A DNA stretch of 64,000 nt from CAIRDP01 sp037138335. Lineage in GTDB: Bacteria > Bacteroidota > Bacteroidia > Bacteroidales > FEN-979. The DNA is taken from contig JBAXIO010000017.1 of NCBI GenBank assembly GCA_037138335.1, forward strand, positions 22,228 through 86,227, given 5' to 3'. The translations under genes were made by a program, and so were the position numbers. The first letter of the stretch is position 1. Each line of letters starts with the position of its first letter. Shown here piece by piece: positions 9,248 through 17,456 of the stretch. The notes beneath the pieces are model-generated. The model did no database searches and was not told the DNA's origin. It saw only the letters and a list, made by a program, of their open reading frames with translations.

Positions 9248-10201
9248 ATGGTTAGGAAATCCCCATATATCCTTTTACTGATCCTGCTTTTATTTGTGAT
9301 GGCCGGCCATTCCCAGCCATTACAGAAACAGGCGAATTCCATTCCCGGTAATTACAGGATCAGCGAGGAAGAAATGAGGTTATACAGGATGATAAACGAT
9401 TACCGTACCCGGTACGATCTCCCTCCTATTCCCCTTTCCGTTTCACTCTGTTATGTAGCTTCGGCCCATGTGAAGGATCTGTTCTTCCACCATCCTGACC
9501 AGGGTGCCTGCAATTTTCATTCATGGTCAGACAAAGGGCCGTGGAAACCGTTTTGTTATCCGAAGGATGAGAATAAAAAGAATTCGGTATGGGATAAACC
9601 CAAGGAATTTACTCCATATAAGGATAAAGGCTATGAAATTGTGTACTGGGAGAATAACCAGGTGGATATAGACAGTATCATCAATTTCTGGAAGTCTGTT
9701 GATTATTTTAACGGTTTCCTTATGAATACAGGCAAATGGCAGGGAAATAAGTGGGAAGCCATCGGGATTGGTATTTATGAAAATTATGCCTGTGCCTGGT
9801 TTGGACAGGTTCCTGATCCTTACGGCCCCCCAATGCTTGTGGGCGAAAACCCTGCAAAGACTGTATCTTTTGATTCCGGGAGTAAAAAGGAAACCCCTAA
9901 AAAAGGTATTCCTGTTGCAGCTGTGGCCCCAAGGTCTAAAGACTCTATAGGAGGCGCAACCGACACTGCAAGGCACTCTGAAGTTAAATACTATATCATA
10001 GTAAGGAGCAATGTTCCTTTCAAGGACAGCGCGCAGTTCGTAAAGTTTTATCGTGATAAAGGCTTCCCGTTAAGTAAAAGCCTGTGCAAGGAAGGCAGGG
10101 CAAGGATTTCTGTATTCGAGACTTTCGACAGGACTGAAGCCATTGCAAGGCTCAAAAAGATAAAACCGGAATTCAAAGGCGCCTGGCTTCTTAAAAATTA
10201 A
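9248..10201 (+). CDS. Exported CAP (SCP/PR-1-like) domain protein with C-terminal SPOR-like domain
   Basis: Start chosen at ATG 9248, which gives a clean signal peptide (YILLLILLLFVMAGHSQP); the frame is open further upstream into the previous gene. The mature protein has a CAP domain from about 30 to 200, with the helical start LYRMINDYRTRYDLPP, CAP histidines in ASAHVKDLFFHHPDQ and NFHSWSD, then YEIVYWEN and the terminal block YACAWFGQVPDPYGPP. After a Pro/Lys-rich linker, the last 70 residues (YYIIVRSNVPFKDSAQF to GAWLLKN) look like a SPOR peptidoglycan-binding fold. The role may be cell-wall associated. It converges on the next gene, with the two stop codons sharing bases. Confidence 0.7.
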   Translation: MVRKSPYILLLILLLFVMAGHSQPLQKQANSIPGNYRISEEEMRLYRMINDYRTRYDLPPIPLSVSLCYVASAHVKDLFFHHPDQGACNFHSWSDKGPWKPFCYPKDENKKNSVWDKPKEFTPYKDKGYEIVYWENNQVDIDSIINFWKSVDYFNGFLMNTGKWQGNKWEAIGIGIYENYACAWFGQVPDPYGPPMLVGENPAKTVSFDSGSKKETPKKGIPVAAVAPRSKDSIGGATDTARHSEVKYYIIVRSNVPFKDSAQFVKFYRDKGFPLSKSLCKEGRARISVFETFDRTEAIARLKKIKPEFKGAWLLKN

Positions 10202-12999
10202 TCCCCGTCTTTTACACAACGGAATCCGACCGTTGCATTCCTGTCAAGGCCTGGTGAAATCAGTAACAGCATTTCAGGATGGCAGGCCGGCACCGGCCCT
10301 CCGGTTACGTACCAGATGCTTTGGGTCGGATGATAATAACTTCCCCCCTTTATGATAGTGAAGTAGTAGGCCCCGTTATAATAAACATCGTTGGTCATCT
10401 GCCAAACGTTGCCAATCATATCTTCAACTCCGTAAGGACTTGCTCCCCCGGGGAAGGCAGTGACTGCTGTTTCATGGTTAAGGTTAAAATTGCATAGTGT
10501 GGAATCGGCTTTGCCGCCCCAAGGAAACTGCCTCATGTCGTTTCCCTGTGCTGCATACTGCCATTCCTGCTCGGTAGGCAGCCTTTTCCCTTTTTGCCTG
10601 CAATACGCAGCCGCATCATCGGGGCTGACGAAGACGACCGGTTTATTCCCGTCGGAAAGTTCAGGTAATTTACTGTTCTTCCATTGTTTCAGATAAGATG
10701 AAGTGTCGGCCGGCCGGTAATGTGCTGCTTGTATGAAGCGGAGAAAGTCAAGGTTGGTCACAGGGTACCTGTCCATATATAGTTTATTCATCGTTCTCAC
10801 CACCGTATCGCTGTAATCAGGGAAAAGTATGAAAGGGTCCTGGGACCGTGGATCCCTCTGCGTATAGAACCTGAATTTCCCCTTCGGAATTTCAACCATG
10901 CCTTCAGGAACCGTTTTGGAAGGAATAGTGCGTTTAACAGAGGAAACCAGGTGTGGAATGTTTGCTTTGGGCAAAACAACGGCCTCATCCAGAAGTTCAT
11001 CCTTATCAAAAAGCTGGACTACCAGTTTAGGGCAGGCTTCGCCAAACTTCTCCCGGTAAGCGATATTTCCGCTCCCGGCCGGGAATTCCAATCCTTTGTT
11101 ACCATAGTTTGGATTTTCACCGAATACCTTCATCTTATCCCCTGTTCCAGAACTGAAAAACAGGGTGTCGCCAATATCCCTGAAATTGATCAGCCGCGGA
11201 AAGAGCGCAATGCAGCCTACGTTTCCTTCGCGACGGGTGTTAAGGTCGCTTTTGTCGAAAGGATCGATCTGAACTGTTATACCATTTTTCCCATTGATCT
11301 GAAGGGGCTTGACTTCCTGGTTGTTCCAGAGATCGACATAATGCTTTTCTATACCGGGTTCAGGGGCAATGAAGAGTGCCGCATTCCATCCCTGGGGTTT
11401 AAGGCTGTATATGGTATAAACAGTCTTATTCCCGGCCTGCCAGCGGTTTATATATACCGAATCGGTAAGGGTTGGAATAAGAGGCATCCATTGATAATTA
11501 TGAAAGACAGAATTGTTCTCCCTCAATATCCTGGTAGTCCTTCCCATGTAGGCATATTCCTCTTTGATCCAGGAAGGCCTTCCCGGCCTCATTGTATTGA
11601 TCTCAACGCCGTAGCCGTTGAAAAAAGCGCAGGCCAGTTCCCTGTGCAGCCTGTCATCGGCCAATTGCAGCACCCTGAAAATGGCAAAGTCGGGTTTGAT
11701 AAATTTATTCAGGTTTAAAGGGGGCGGCATCACCAGGGCATCATGAACCCGGCCCGAAACTATCCCCGGCATATCTTTGGGAACAGCCATCCCCTCACTA
11801 TACATGATAATACCCGGTTTTACCCTGTCGGCGGCAGCCTGGAGCTCCCTGCTTGATTCCCCTTTGGTGTCAAGCACCACACCGTCGGCATCAGTAGCAC
11901 GCAGAAGCACTTCCATGCCGTTCAGCTGATCTTCCTGCCGTGTGCCCTCATCCCATGGATTGTATGAAATGAAATACTTCTTCCCTTTGCTATGGGCGAA
12001 GGCAGTTTGCTTCTTCAGTTCTTCCAGGCCACCTGGAAGGTCCCTGTACATATCCCACTGGTTCCTCTGATCGAGCCCAAGGCGCGGCCAGGTGGGCCAT
12101 AAGGTAAAAATGTCAAATCCCCCGTTCAGGTCATCGAATTCGGTAAGCGAAGAATAAAAAGTGAATTTCTTTTTACGGTAATCGTAATATTTGTCATCCC
12201 AGGCAAACTGCAGGAGCATCAGGTATTTGCCCCTCATCCACTGCAGGTCAGGCCGTTCAAACATACTGTTATCAAAAGAATTGAGGTCGTATAGAAAATG
12301 CTTCTGAAACATTATTCTCAGTCCTTCCTGCCAGTCCCCTGTATGGGTATCAAAGTAAAGGCTGTATTCTGCCCAGCCTGAGGGTTGCAGTGTTACGGCC
12401 CAACGGTCAATAGCGGTCTTTTCCTTATCCCTGTTGGTTCGCCTTGCCATGGATGTAACTGAAATGCTGTCGCCGAGCGCCAGGTCAGAGAAGCCCATAT
12501 GCCAGGCGTTGTCAGGGAGTATAACTCCTACAGGGCCGTAACCGGGACGGAAAAGCAGGGAACGGCATAGGTAATGAGGCCATTCTTTAGTGCCCCCGGC
12601 AGTGATATATACCTTACCGGGGCCTTCACCCAAGGGAACGAGGTTTTCTACCGTATGCTTTGCTTTGCCCTGGTTGGTGAACCTTACCAGGTATTTCAAA
12701 CCCTGTTTACAGTTCTTGTCGGGAGAAATTATGCATCCGAGGGAATCGGCAAGTTTCAAAATTATGCTGTCGTTCCTGAATTCTGCCGCTTGGGATTCCG
12801 ATCTGTATATGACACTGTCGATAAGCACCGAAAACAAAGGCGTAGGGGAATTCGTTTTAACATCCCTGCCGTTAAGGGTAAACCCATATATATTGACCGG
12901 GGCTGTCATGTCAAAATGTACGGCTGATACCTGGGCAGAAACATCGCCGGCCCCGAATGACGCCATCAGCAGGGCTAAAATCACAATGAACGTTTTCAT
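10198..12999 (-). CDS. Secreted glycosidase-like TIM-barrel protein with C-terminal FGE/sulfatase-modifying-like domain
   Basis: 933 residues with a signal peptide (IVILALLMASFGAGDVSAQ). An N-terminal beta-sandwich is followed by a barrel-like region at about 250-560 containing FDIFTLWPTWPRLGLDQ, YFISYNPWDEGTR, DGVVLDTKGES near 376 and IIMYSEGMA near 400. The Asp and Glu of the last two are reasonable catalytic candidates of a GH13/GH36-like retaining enzyme. Residues of about 690-930 form a formylglycine-generating-enzyme fold (MVEIPKGKF, MDRYPVTNLDFLRF, RLPTEQEWQYAAQG, IGNVWQMTNDVY, VGFRCV). The copper-binding Cys pair of true FGE is absent, so that domain is probably structural or carbohydrate-facing. 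The substrate is unknown. Confidence 0.65.
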   Translation of the reverse strand: MKTFIVILALLMASFGAGDVSAQVSAVHFDMTAPVNIYGFTLNGRDVKTNSPTPLFSVLIDSVIYRSESQAAEFRNDSIILKLADSLGCIISPDKNCKQGLKYLVRFTNQGKAKHTVENLVPLGEGPGKVYITAGGTKEWPHYLCRSLLFRPGYGPVGVILPDNAWHMGFSDLALGDSISVTSMARRTNRDKEKTAIDRWAVTLQPSGWAEYSLYFDTHTGDWQEGLRIMFQKHFLYDLNSFDNSMFERPDLQWMRGKYLMLLQFAWDDKYYDYRKKKFTFYSSLTEFDDLNGGFDIFTLWPTWPRLGLDQRNQWDMYRDLPGGLEELKKQTAFAHSKGKKYFISYNPWDEGTRQEDQLNGMEVLLRATDADGVVLDTKGESSRELQAAADRVKPGIIMYSEGMAVPKDMPGIVSGRVHDALVMPPPLNLNKFIKPDFAIFRVLQLADDRLHRELACAFFNGYGVEINTMRPGRPSWIKEEYAYMGRTTRILRENNSVFHNYQWMPLIPTLTDSVYINRWQAGNKTVYTIYSLKPQGWNAALFIAPEPGIEKHYVDLWNNQEVKPLQINGKNGITVQIDPFDKSDLNTRREGNVGCIALFPRLINFRDIGDTLFFSSGTGDKMKVFGENPNYGNKGLEFPAGSGNIAYREKFGEACPKLVVQLFDKDELLDEAVVLPKANIPHLVSSVKRTIPSKTVPEGMVEIPKGKFRFYTQRDPRSQDPFILFPDYSDTVVRTMNKLYMDRYPVTNLDFLRFIQAAHYRPADTSSYLKQWKNSKLPELSDGNKPVVFVSPDDAAAYCRQKGKRLPTEQEWQYAAQGNDMRQFPWGGKADSTLCNFNLNHETAVTAFPGGASPYGVEDMIGNVWQMTNDVYYNGAYYFTIIKGGSYYHPTQSIWYVTGGPVPACHPEMLLLISPGLDRNATVGFRCVKDGD

Positions 13000-13054
13000 A
13001 GGTCAGGAATTCCTTGATGCTTATAAAATCTTACAGTTAAATGTAAACAGTCAA

Positions 13055-13082
13055 TATTCACTGTTCACTAGTCACCATTCAC
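13055..13082. repeat. Four-copy 7-bp degenerate tandem repeat
   Basis: Four adjoining heptamers, tattcac, tgttcac, tagtcac and cattcac, lie between the lipoprotein gene and the glycosidase gene downstream of it on the minus strand, and overlap the stop codon of the lipoprotein gene. The unit resembles the 7-mer repeat upstream of recT at 55947. Confidence 0.75.
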
Positions 13083-13918
13083 TCTTTTTTTCCCGTATCC
13101 CTTACCAATACAGGCGGGACTACCAGGGGCGGATGGGCATCGATCAGCTGCTGCATCTCATGCCTGAGCCTCACATTGGTGTTGATCGCCGAATCATAGG
13201 CTTTCCCGTATGAGACACCCTCAGCCATCAGTTTACGTTCAAGCAGTTCAGTTTTGATTGAAAGTTCTGTTTCTTCCGAAGATATTTGTCCGTCGAGCCA
13301 GATTTCCCGTGCAGGTATGTAGTGGTAGGCCATATCGTTTCCGCTGAGGCCGAAATCGGGGAAGATCAAGGCACGAACTCTATAGCCGTCAACAACCCAC
13401 ACGCTTATCCCCTCCCTTATTCCCAGTGGTACACGGTAGATACCCCTGAGTACAATGCTATCGGGGATCCCGGGGATTTCCCTTACTTTCGTTGCGTCTT
13501 CAGGGCAAACCCTATGCAGTGATGCTTCATGGGCCCTGCATATTGAATCCCAGGATTTTCTCATTTTCAGTTCAAGCATCAGTGAGGAATCATGGGACTT
13601 TTCATAGGTCCAGCCGAATTTGGCCATCAGGGCTCTTTCATTCAGTTCATGTGCGAGTGTAAGTTCGAATTCTTCGCAGGATACCGCATGGTCGATCCAG
13701 ATCTCTCCTTTGGGGTTGAACAGGTAACGTTGTTCGTTCCCTCCATAAAGAAATTCCTTATACACATGTTGCCTGATTTTATAGCCGTCTACGATCCAGA
13801 TGGCAAAACCCTCTTTCTCACCATAATATGAGCGGTAGACTCCTTCAACTGTCTTGTTTTTATTGCATGAAATCAATATAAAAAGGGCGCATAAACCCAA
13901 TAAAAGTCTGGTTCTCAT
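13079..13918 (-). CDS. Lipoprotein with an internally duplicated ~110-residue domain (HExxE in copy 1 only)
   Basis: 279 residues with a lipoprotein signal ending at C18 (ALFILISCNK). Residues of about 24-130 and 156-260 are homologous to each other: VEGVYRSYYGEKEGFAIWIV against LRGIYRVPLGIREGISVWVV, GEIWIDHAVSCEEFELT against REIWLDGQISSEETELS, and HELNERALMAKFG against TELLERKLMAEGV. In copy 1, H90, E91, E94 and H109 could form a metal site; copy 2 has T223 and Y241 where the two histidines were. I do not recognise a named family with certainty; HELxE-type sequences of this kind occur in uncharacterised phage and bacterial proteins. A minus-strand TAnnTTTG promoter lies 20 bp upstream. Confidence 0.72.
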   Translation of the reverse strand: MRTRLLLGLCALFILISCNKNKTVEGVYRSYYGEKEGFAIWIVDGYKIRQHVYKEFLYGGNEQRYLFNPKGEIWIDHAVSCEEFELTLAHELNERALMAKFGWTYEKSHDSSLMLELKMRKSWDSICRAHEASLHRVCPEDATKVREIPGIPDSIVLRGIYRVPLGIREGISVWVVDGYRVRALIFPDFGLSGNDMAYHYIPAREIWLDGQISSEETELSIKTELLERKLMAEGVSYGKAYDSAINTNVRLRHEMQQLIDAHPPLVVPPVLVRDTGKKE

Positions 13919-13937
13919 AGTTTCAGGATATAATCCC

Positions 13938-13945
13938 CAAAAATA
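13938..13945 (-). promoter_or_regulatory. Promoter -7 element for the duplicated-domain lipoprotein
   Basis: TATTTTTG on the minus strand matches TAnnTTTG and stands about 20 bp before the ATG at 13918. It is back-to-back with the plus-strand element at 13967, so the two divergent genes share a compact promoter region. Confidence 0.5.
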
Positions 13946-13966
13946 GGAATATAAAGCTATATTTAG

Positions 13967-13974
13967 TACTTTTG
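13967..13974 (+). promoter_or_regulatory. Promoter -7 element for the ABC membrane-domain gene
   Basis: TACTTTTG matches the Bacteroidota TAnnTTTG element. It overlaps a possible upstream TTG start at 13972, which therefore would not be transcribed; this is why ATG 13996 is taken as the start of the following gene. Confidence 0.5.
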
Positions 13975-13995
13975 CATCTACTTCCCTTCACTAAA

Positions 13996-14862
13996 ATGAC
14001 TATACAGAAACTCGCATATGAATACAGGTTCAAGATTGGATTGGTTCTTGTTTTTGTCCTTCTTGAGAATGTAGCCTGGATTATTGAACCGGGTTATTTC
14101 GGCAAACTGCTCGACAGGCTGATCGACTATTTCTATGATCATGAAAAGGTCAATTATTTAAAACCCCTTTTTATCTGGATTTTTATATACCTCCTGAATG
14201 TGGTCGGGGGGACAATGCACCGTTTCCTCAGCGGCCGGATCTATTCGAAGATGTTTGCCGACGTCGCCGAGAAAGTCATAATCTTATCGAGAAAGCAGAA
14301 AGACCCTGTTTCACGGACGCTGATCAGGGCTGAACTTACAAAAGAGTTCGTTGTATTTTTCAAAGAAAGGTTGCCTGAAGTTTCATGGCAGTTTTGTGCG
14401 ACATTCGGTGCCATCATTGCCATGTTTTTTTATGACTGGCGGATTGCAGCAGTTTGCCTTATTGTGGTCATCCCCCTGTATGTTTTTTCCCGTTTTTACA
14501 GGAGAAACGTGCTGACCTTGCAAAGGAACATCAGGGATACACAGGAAGACCTATATAAGGTTGTTGAGAACAGGAGTACTGCTTCCATCCATGAATTTTA
14601 CCGCAGCATGGTCGGGCCCCAGTTCAAGATCGCCCGCTGGAATTCATTCAATTACCTTGTTATCAAGCTTATCCTGATGGGTATCTTTATTGTGGTGCTG
14701 TTTATCTGTGTTGATGTTGACAATTTCTCAACCGGTAATATTTATTCCATTGTTGCCTATCTGTGGACTTTTATCTCTTCAGCCGAATACCTTCCCGGGC
14801 TGATGGAAAGCTATTCCTCGGTTAAGGAACTTGGCCATCGTCTTAAGGAAGAAGACATCTGA
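13996..14862 (+). CDS. ABC transporter six-transmembrane domain protein without ATPase domain
   Basis: 288 residues from ATG 13996. The sequence has the layout of an ABC exporter membrane domain: a hydrophobic start (IGLVLVFVLLENVAWIIEPG), several further membrane spans (IWIFIYLLNVVGG, GAIIAMFFYDWRIAAVCLIVVIPLYVF, LILMGIFIVVLFICVDV), and long cytoplasmic helices including a block resembling the coupling region (RNIRDTQEDLYKVVENRS). It ends before any Walker A or signature motif, and no nucleotide-binding subunit is adjacent. It either pairs with an ATPase encoded elsewhere or works without one. Its stop abuts the stop of the convergent repair gene with no spacer. Confidence 0.75.
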   Translation: MTIQKLAYEYRFKIGLVLVFVLLENVAWIIEPGYFGKLLDRLIDYFYDHEKVNYLKPLFIWIFIYLLNVVGGTMHRFLSGRIYSKMFADVAEKVIILSRKQKDPVSRTLIRAELTKEFVVFFKERLPEVSWQFCATFGAIIAMFFYDWRIAAVCLIVVIPLYVFSRFYRRNVLTLQRNIRDTQEDLYKVVENRSTASIHEFYRSMVGPQFKIARWNSFNYLVIKLILMGIFIVVLFICVDVDNFSTGNIYSIVAYLWTFISSAEYLPGLMESYSSVKELGHRLKEEDI

Positions 14863-15348
14863 TCAGCGGTAAAAAAGATCCCTTTGCGCAAAGGCATGTT
14901 CATGCTCAAGAAGCCATTTTTTTCGTTTTAATCCGCCGGCATAGCCAACCAGTCGTCCGTTTGTCCCGAGGACCCTGTGGCATGGAATAATGACCGACAC
15001 AGGATTAGCTCCGTTAGCTCCCCCGACAGCCCTGAAGGCGCTGGCATTCCCTATTCGCCGGGCCAGCTCATGATACGAGATGGTAGTACCGTATGGTATT
15101 TTGATAAGCTCGCTCCAGACCCTGAGTTGAAAATCGGATCCTTCAAGGTCAAGGTCTAAGGTGAAGTCTTTCCTTTCGCCGATAAAATATTCATGAAGCT
15201 GGTCAACGGCGTCTTTTAATTCATGGGGGATCCTTGGGACCCTCACTTTGAAATCGAGGAAATAAAGGCTCCTTATACCTTTTTCAGAACCGGTCAGTTC
15301 AATGAAACCAATTGGGGTCTTAAGGAAAGCCCGTGGCAGGGATTTCAT
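14863..15348 (-). CDS. ogt: Methylated-DNA-protein-cysteine methyltransferase (O6-alkylguanine repair)
   Basis: 161 residues from ATG 15348; the frame extends upstream but MKSLPRAFLKTPIGFIEL is the natural start. The active-site motif IPCHRVLG, with the acceptor Cys, and the flanking GGANGANPVSVI, SYHELARRIGN and GRLVGYAGGLKRKKWLLEHE identify an Ogt/MGMT protein. It transfers alkyl groups from O6-guanine to itself in a single-turnover reaction. There is no Ada-type N-terminal domain. The gene follows the small membrane protein gene on the same strand, with the coding start just 4 bp below its stop, so it may be read from the symporter transcript. Confidence 0.93.
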   Translation of the reverse strand: MKSLPRAFLKTPIGFIELTGSEKGIRSLYFLDFKVRVPRIPHELKDAVDQLHEYFIGERKDFTLDLDLEGSDFQLRVWSELIKIPYGTTISYHELARRIGNASAFRAVGGANGANPVSVIIPCHRVLGTNGRLVGYAGGLKRKKWLLEHEHAFAQRDLFYR

Positions 15349-15352
15349 ATCA

Positions 15353-15562
15353 TTATGGTTTTTGGGATCTTGATATATATGCAAGGGCCAGCATAATAAC
15401 ACCTAGAATAAGCATCCCTAGCCCTGACCAGAGGTTAATATTAATCCCCATGGAGGGTTTGTAAAGAGCGGCATCAAGCCTGGTGAAAAACCCATAGGCT
15501 GTAAGCAGAAGGCCGAAAATTGTGAACATCAGTCCGATAGGAATTTTAATATCTATACCCAT
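15353..15562 (-). CDS. 69-residue membrane protein next to sodium:solute symporter
   Basis: Two predicted transmembrane helices (IGLMFTIFGLLLTAYGFF and WSGLGMLILGVIMLALAY) joined by a short loop with YKPSMGININ. It starts 14 bp after the stop of the symporter gene on the same strand, so it is almost certainly co-transcribed and may be a small accessory subunit, as described for some other sodium symporters. No catalytic residue is apparent. Confidence 0.7.
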   Translation of the reverse strand: MGIDIKIPIGLMFTIFGLLLTAYGFFTRLDAALYKPSMGININLWSGLGMLILGVIMLALAYISRSQKP

Positions 15563-15576
15563 AACATCAGTTTTTT

Positions 15577-17313
15577 TTACCAGAATAAAATTGTTAAAAT
15601 ACTTACAAGTAACAGAACAATAATGGCCAGGGTAGTAGACCTGGTATACCAGGGCACCGCTTCTTCGTTTAGTTTTGGAGTAAGCACATAGACCAGGCCT
15701 TTCAATTCATCGTCGGATTTTTTCTGTTTTGTCAGCAGTGAAAGCACCACTGTTACTATTGCGCTGGTAGAACAGGCAAAGATAGCCGTCCAGAAATTCT
15801 GTGCCATTTCAACGGGATAGGCATGCAGATGGGCAATCCATCCGCCTTTGACCAGTGTATTGGCTCCTTCGGGAAAAGTCAGTCCGTGATGCATCAGTGC
15901 GATGAAAAAGCCGGCAAGCAGGCCTGTAAATGCAGCATGCCCTGTTGCCCTTTTCCAGAACATCCCAAGGAAGATAACAGCAAATAAGGGCGCGTTGACC
16001 ATTGAGAAGATAGTCTGAAGGAAATCCATGATGTTCCCGAACAAACTCGCCAGGTAGGCAGCGGCAATACTGACCACGACCCCGAATATTGTTGCCATCC
16101 TACCTACAAAAAGGTAGTGATTGTCATCGGATACCTTGTCTTTGGTGGTAGGCCTGATGTAACTCTGGTAGATATCGTAGGTCCAGACGGTATTAAAGGC
16201 TGAGACATTTCCTGCCATTCCCGACATGAAGGAAGCCAGCAATGCTGTGACGCCCAGGCCAAGCACCCCTGCGGGGAGGTATTGTTTCAGCAGCATAATT
16301 ATAGTATAGTCGTATATAGGTTGTCCGGCTTCATTCAACGGCAAGGCAAATCCCTTACCCGGGGTATTTGCAAGCACAAGGGCAACAATGCCCGGAACGA
16401 TAATAAGGAAGGGGATGAACATTTTGGGAATTGCGCCGATCAGTGGGGTATTCCTGGCGGCCGTAGTGGATTTTGCCGACATGGCCCTTTGCACGATAAG
16501 GAAATTTGTACACCAGTATCCGAACGATAAAACAAATCCAAGTCCGGCAAATATCCCGTACCATTCAACTCCAAGAGGATTTGCCTTGGCCGTCCCGGTG
16601 TATTTCCAGGTCGTGGTCCAGGTATCAGGGGCATAGTGCTGGGGCATATGTGAAACAATTGGTGCAAGGCTTTGCTGAAGACCATGCCATCCGCCAACAT
16701 CTTTAAGACTTAAAATAACGATAGGCAGTAATCCTACTACGATGATGAAGAACTGAAGGACTTCATTATATATGGCTGATGAAAGTCCGCCAAGATAAGT
16801 GTAGGCAAGGACAATTGCGGCAGAAAGGATAAGGCTCAGGTGAAAGTTCCATCCAAGAACTTTCTCCATAAGGATAGCCAGGGCATACATAGAGATACCT
16901 GATGCAAGTATTGTCATTACTGCAAAGAGAATGGCATTGAGCCCGCGGGTTTTTTCATCGTACCGCAGTTTGAGGTACTCGGGCACCGACCTGGCTTTTG
17001 AGCCATAGTAAAACGGCATCATGAAAATGGCGAGAAAAACCATGGCCGGTATTGCCCCCACCCAGTAGAAATGAGTCGTTAGCATCCCGTACTTCATGCC
17101 TGATCCGGTCATTCCCATTACTTCAAGTGCCCCCAGGTTAGTGGAGATAAAGGCCAGTCCTGCAACCCAGGCCGGCATGGAACGACCGGCTTCGAGAAAT
17201 GCGCTGGCATCTTTCATATAACGTTTGAGAGCCCATCCGATCCCGAGGACAAAGGCGAAATAAATGATCATGACCAAGTAGTCGATCCATGAGAGAATAA
17301 ATTCTGAATTCAT
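15577..17313 (-). CDS. Sodium:solute symporter (SSS family, SGLT-like)
   Basis: 578 residues with about 14 membrane spans beginning WIDYLVMIIYFAFVLGIGWAL. Family blocks include FLEAGRSMPAWVAGLAFISTN, AYTYLGGLSSAIYNEVLQFF, LSFGYWCTNFLIVQRAMSAK and ALLASFMSGMAGNVSAFNTV. These match sugar-type SSS transporters, which move a solute in with sodium. The nearby galactose genes make a hexose a reasonable substrate, but this is inference. A TAnnTTTG element lies at 17426-17433 with a leader of about 105 nt. The gene is followed by the 69-residue membrane protein. Confidence 0.9.
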   Translation of the reverse strand: MNSEFILSWIDYLVMIIYFAFVLGIGWALKRYMKDASAFLEAGRSMPAWVAGLAFISTNLGALEVMGMTGSGMKYGMLTTHFYWVGAIPAMVFLAIFMMPFYYGSKARSVPEYLKLRYDEKTRGLNAILFAVMTILASGISMYALAILMEKVLGWNFHLSLILSAAIVLAYTYLGGLSSAIYNEVLQFFIIVVGLLPIVILSLKDVGGWHGLQQSLAPIVSHMPQHYAPDTWTTTWKYTGTAKANPLGVEWYGIFAGLGFVLSFGYWCTNFLIVQRAMSAKSTTAARNTPLIGAIPKMFIPFLIIVPGIVALVLANTPGKGFALPLNEAGQPIYDYTIIMLLKQYLPAGVLGLGVTALLASFMSGMAGNVSAFNTVWTYDIYQSYIRPTTKDKVSDDNHYLFVGRMATIFGVVVSIAAAYLASLFGNIMDFLQTIFSMVNAPLFAVIFLGMFWKRATGHAAFTGLLAGFFIALMHHGLTFPEGANTLVKGGWIAHLHAYPVEMAQNFWTAIFACSTSAIVTVVLSLLTKQKKSDDELKGLVYVLTPKLNEEAVPWYTRSTTLAIIVLLLVSILTILFW

Positions 17314-17425
17314 CGATTCCTGTAAATTAATTAATACTAAGAACTGTAAATTTCCCGTTTAGAATCACTCAGGCGTGCAAAGGCACAGAAGAAATTGGAA
17401 TATCTTTACCGCCCGAATGACATTT

Positions 17426-17433
17426 CAAAGTTA
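17426..17433 (-). promoter_or_regulatory. Promoter -7 element for the SSS symporter operon
   Basis: TAACTTTG on the minus strand fits TAnnTTTG. It lies in the divergent region between the symporter and the phosphoesterase and would give a roughly 105-nt leader for the symporter. Confidence 0.4.
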
Positions 17434-17456
17434 GAAATTCCTTGAAAACAACTGCT

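Noticed and set aside
10951..11718. 255-residue plus-strand frame inside the glycosidase-FGE gene
   Set aside because: Antisense to a gene with clear domains and no recognisable motif of its own.
13972..13995. TTG start for the ABC membrane-domain gene
   Set aside because: It overlaps the promoter -7 element, so it would not be in the transcript; ATG 13996 was used.
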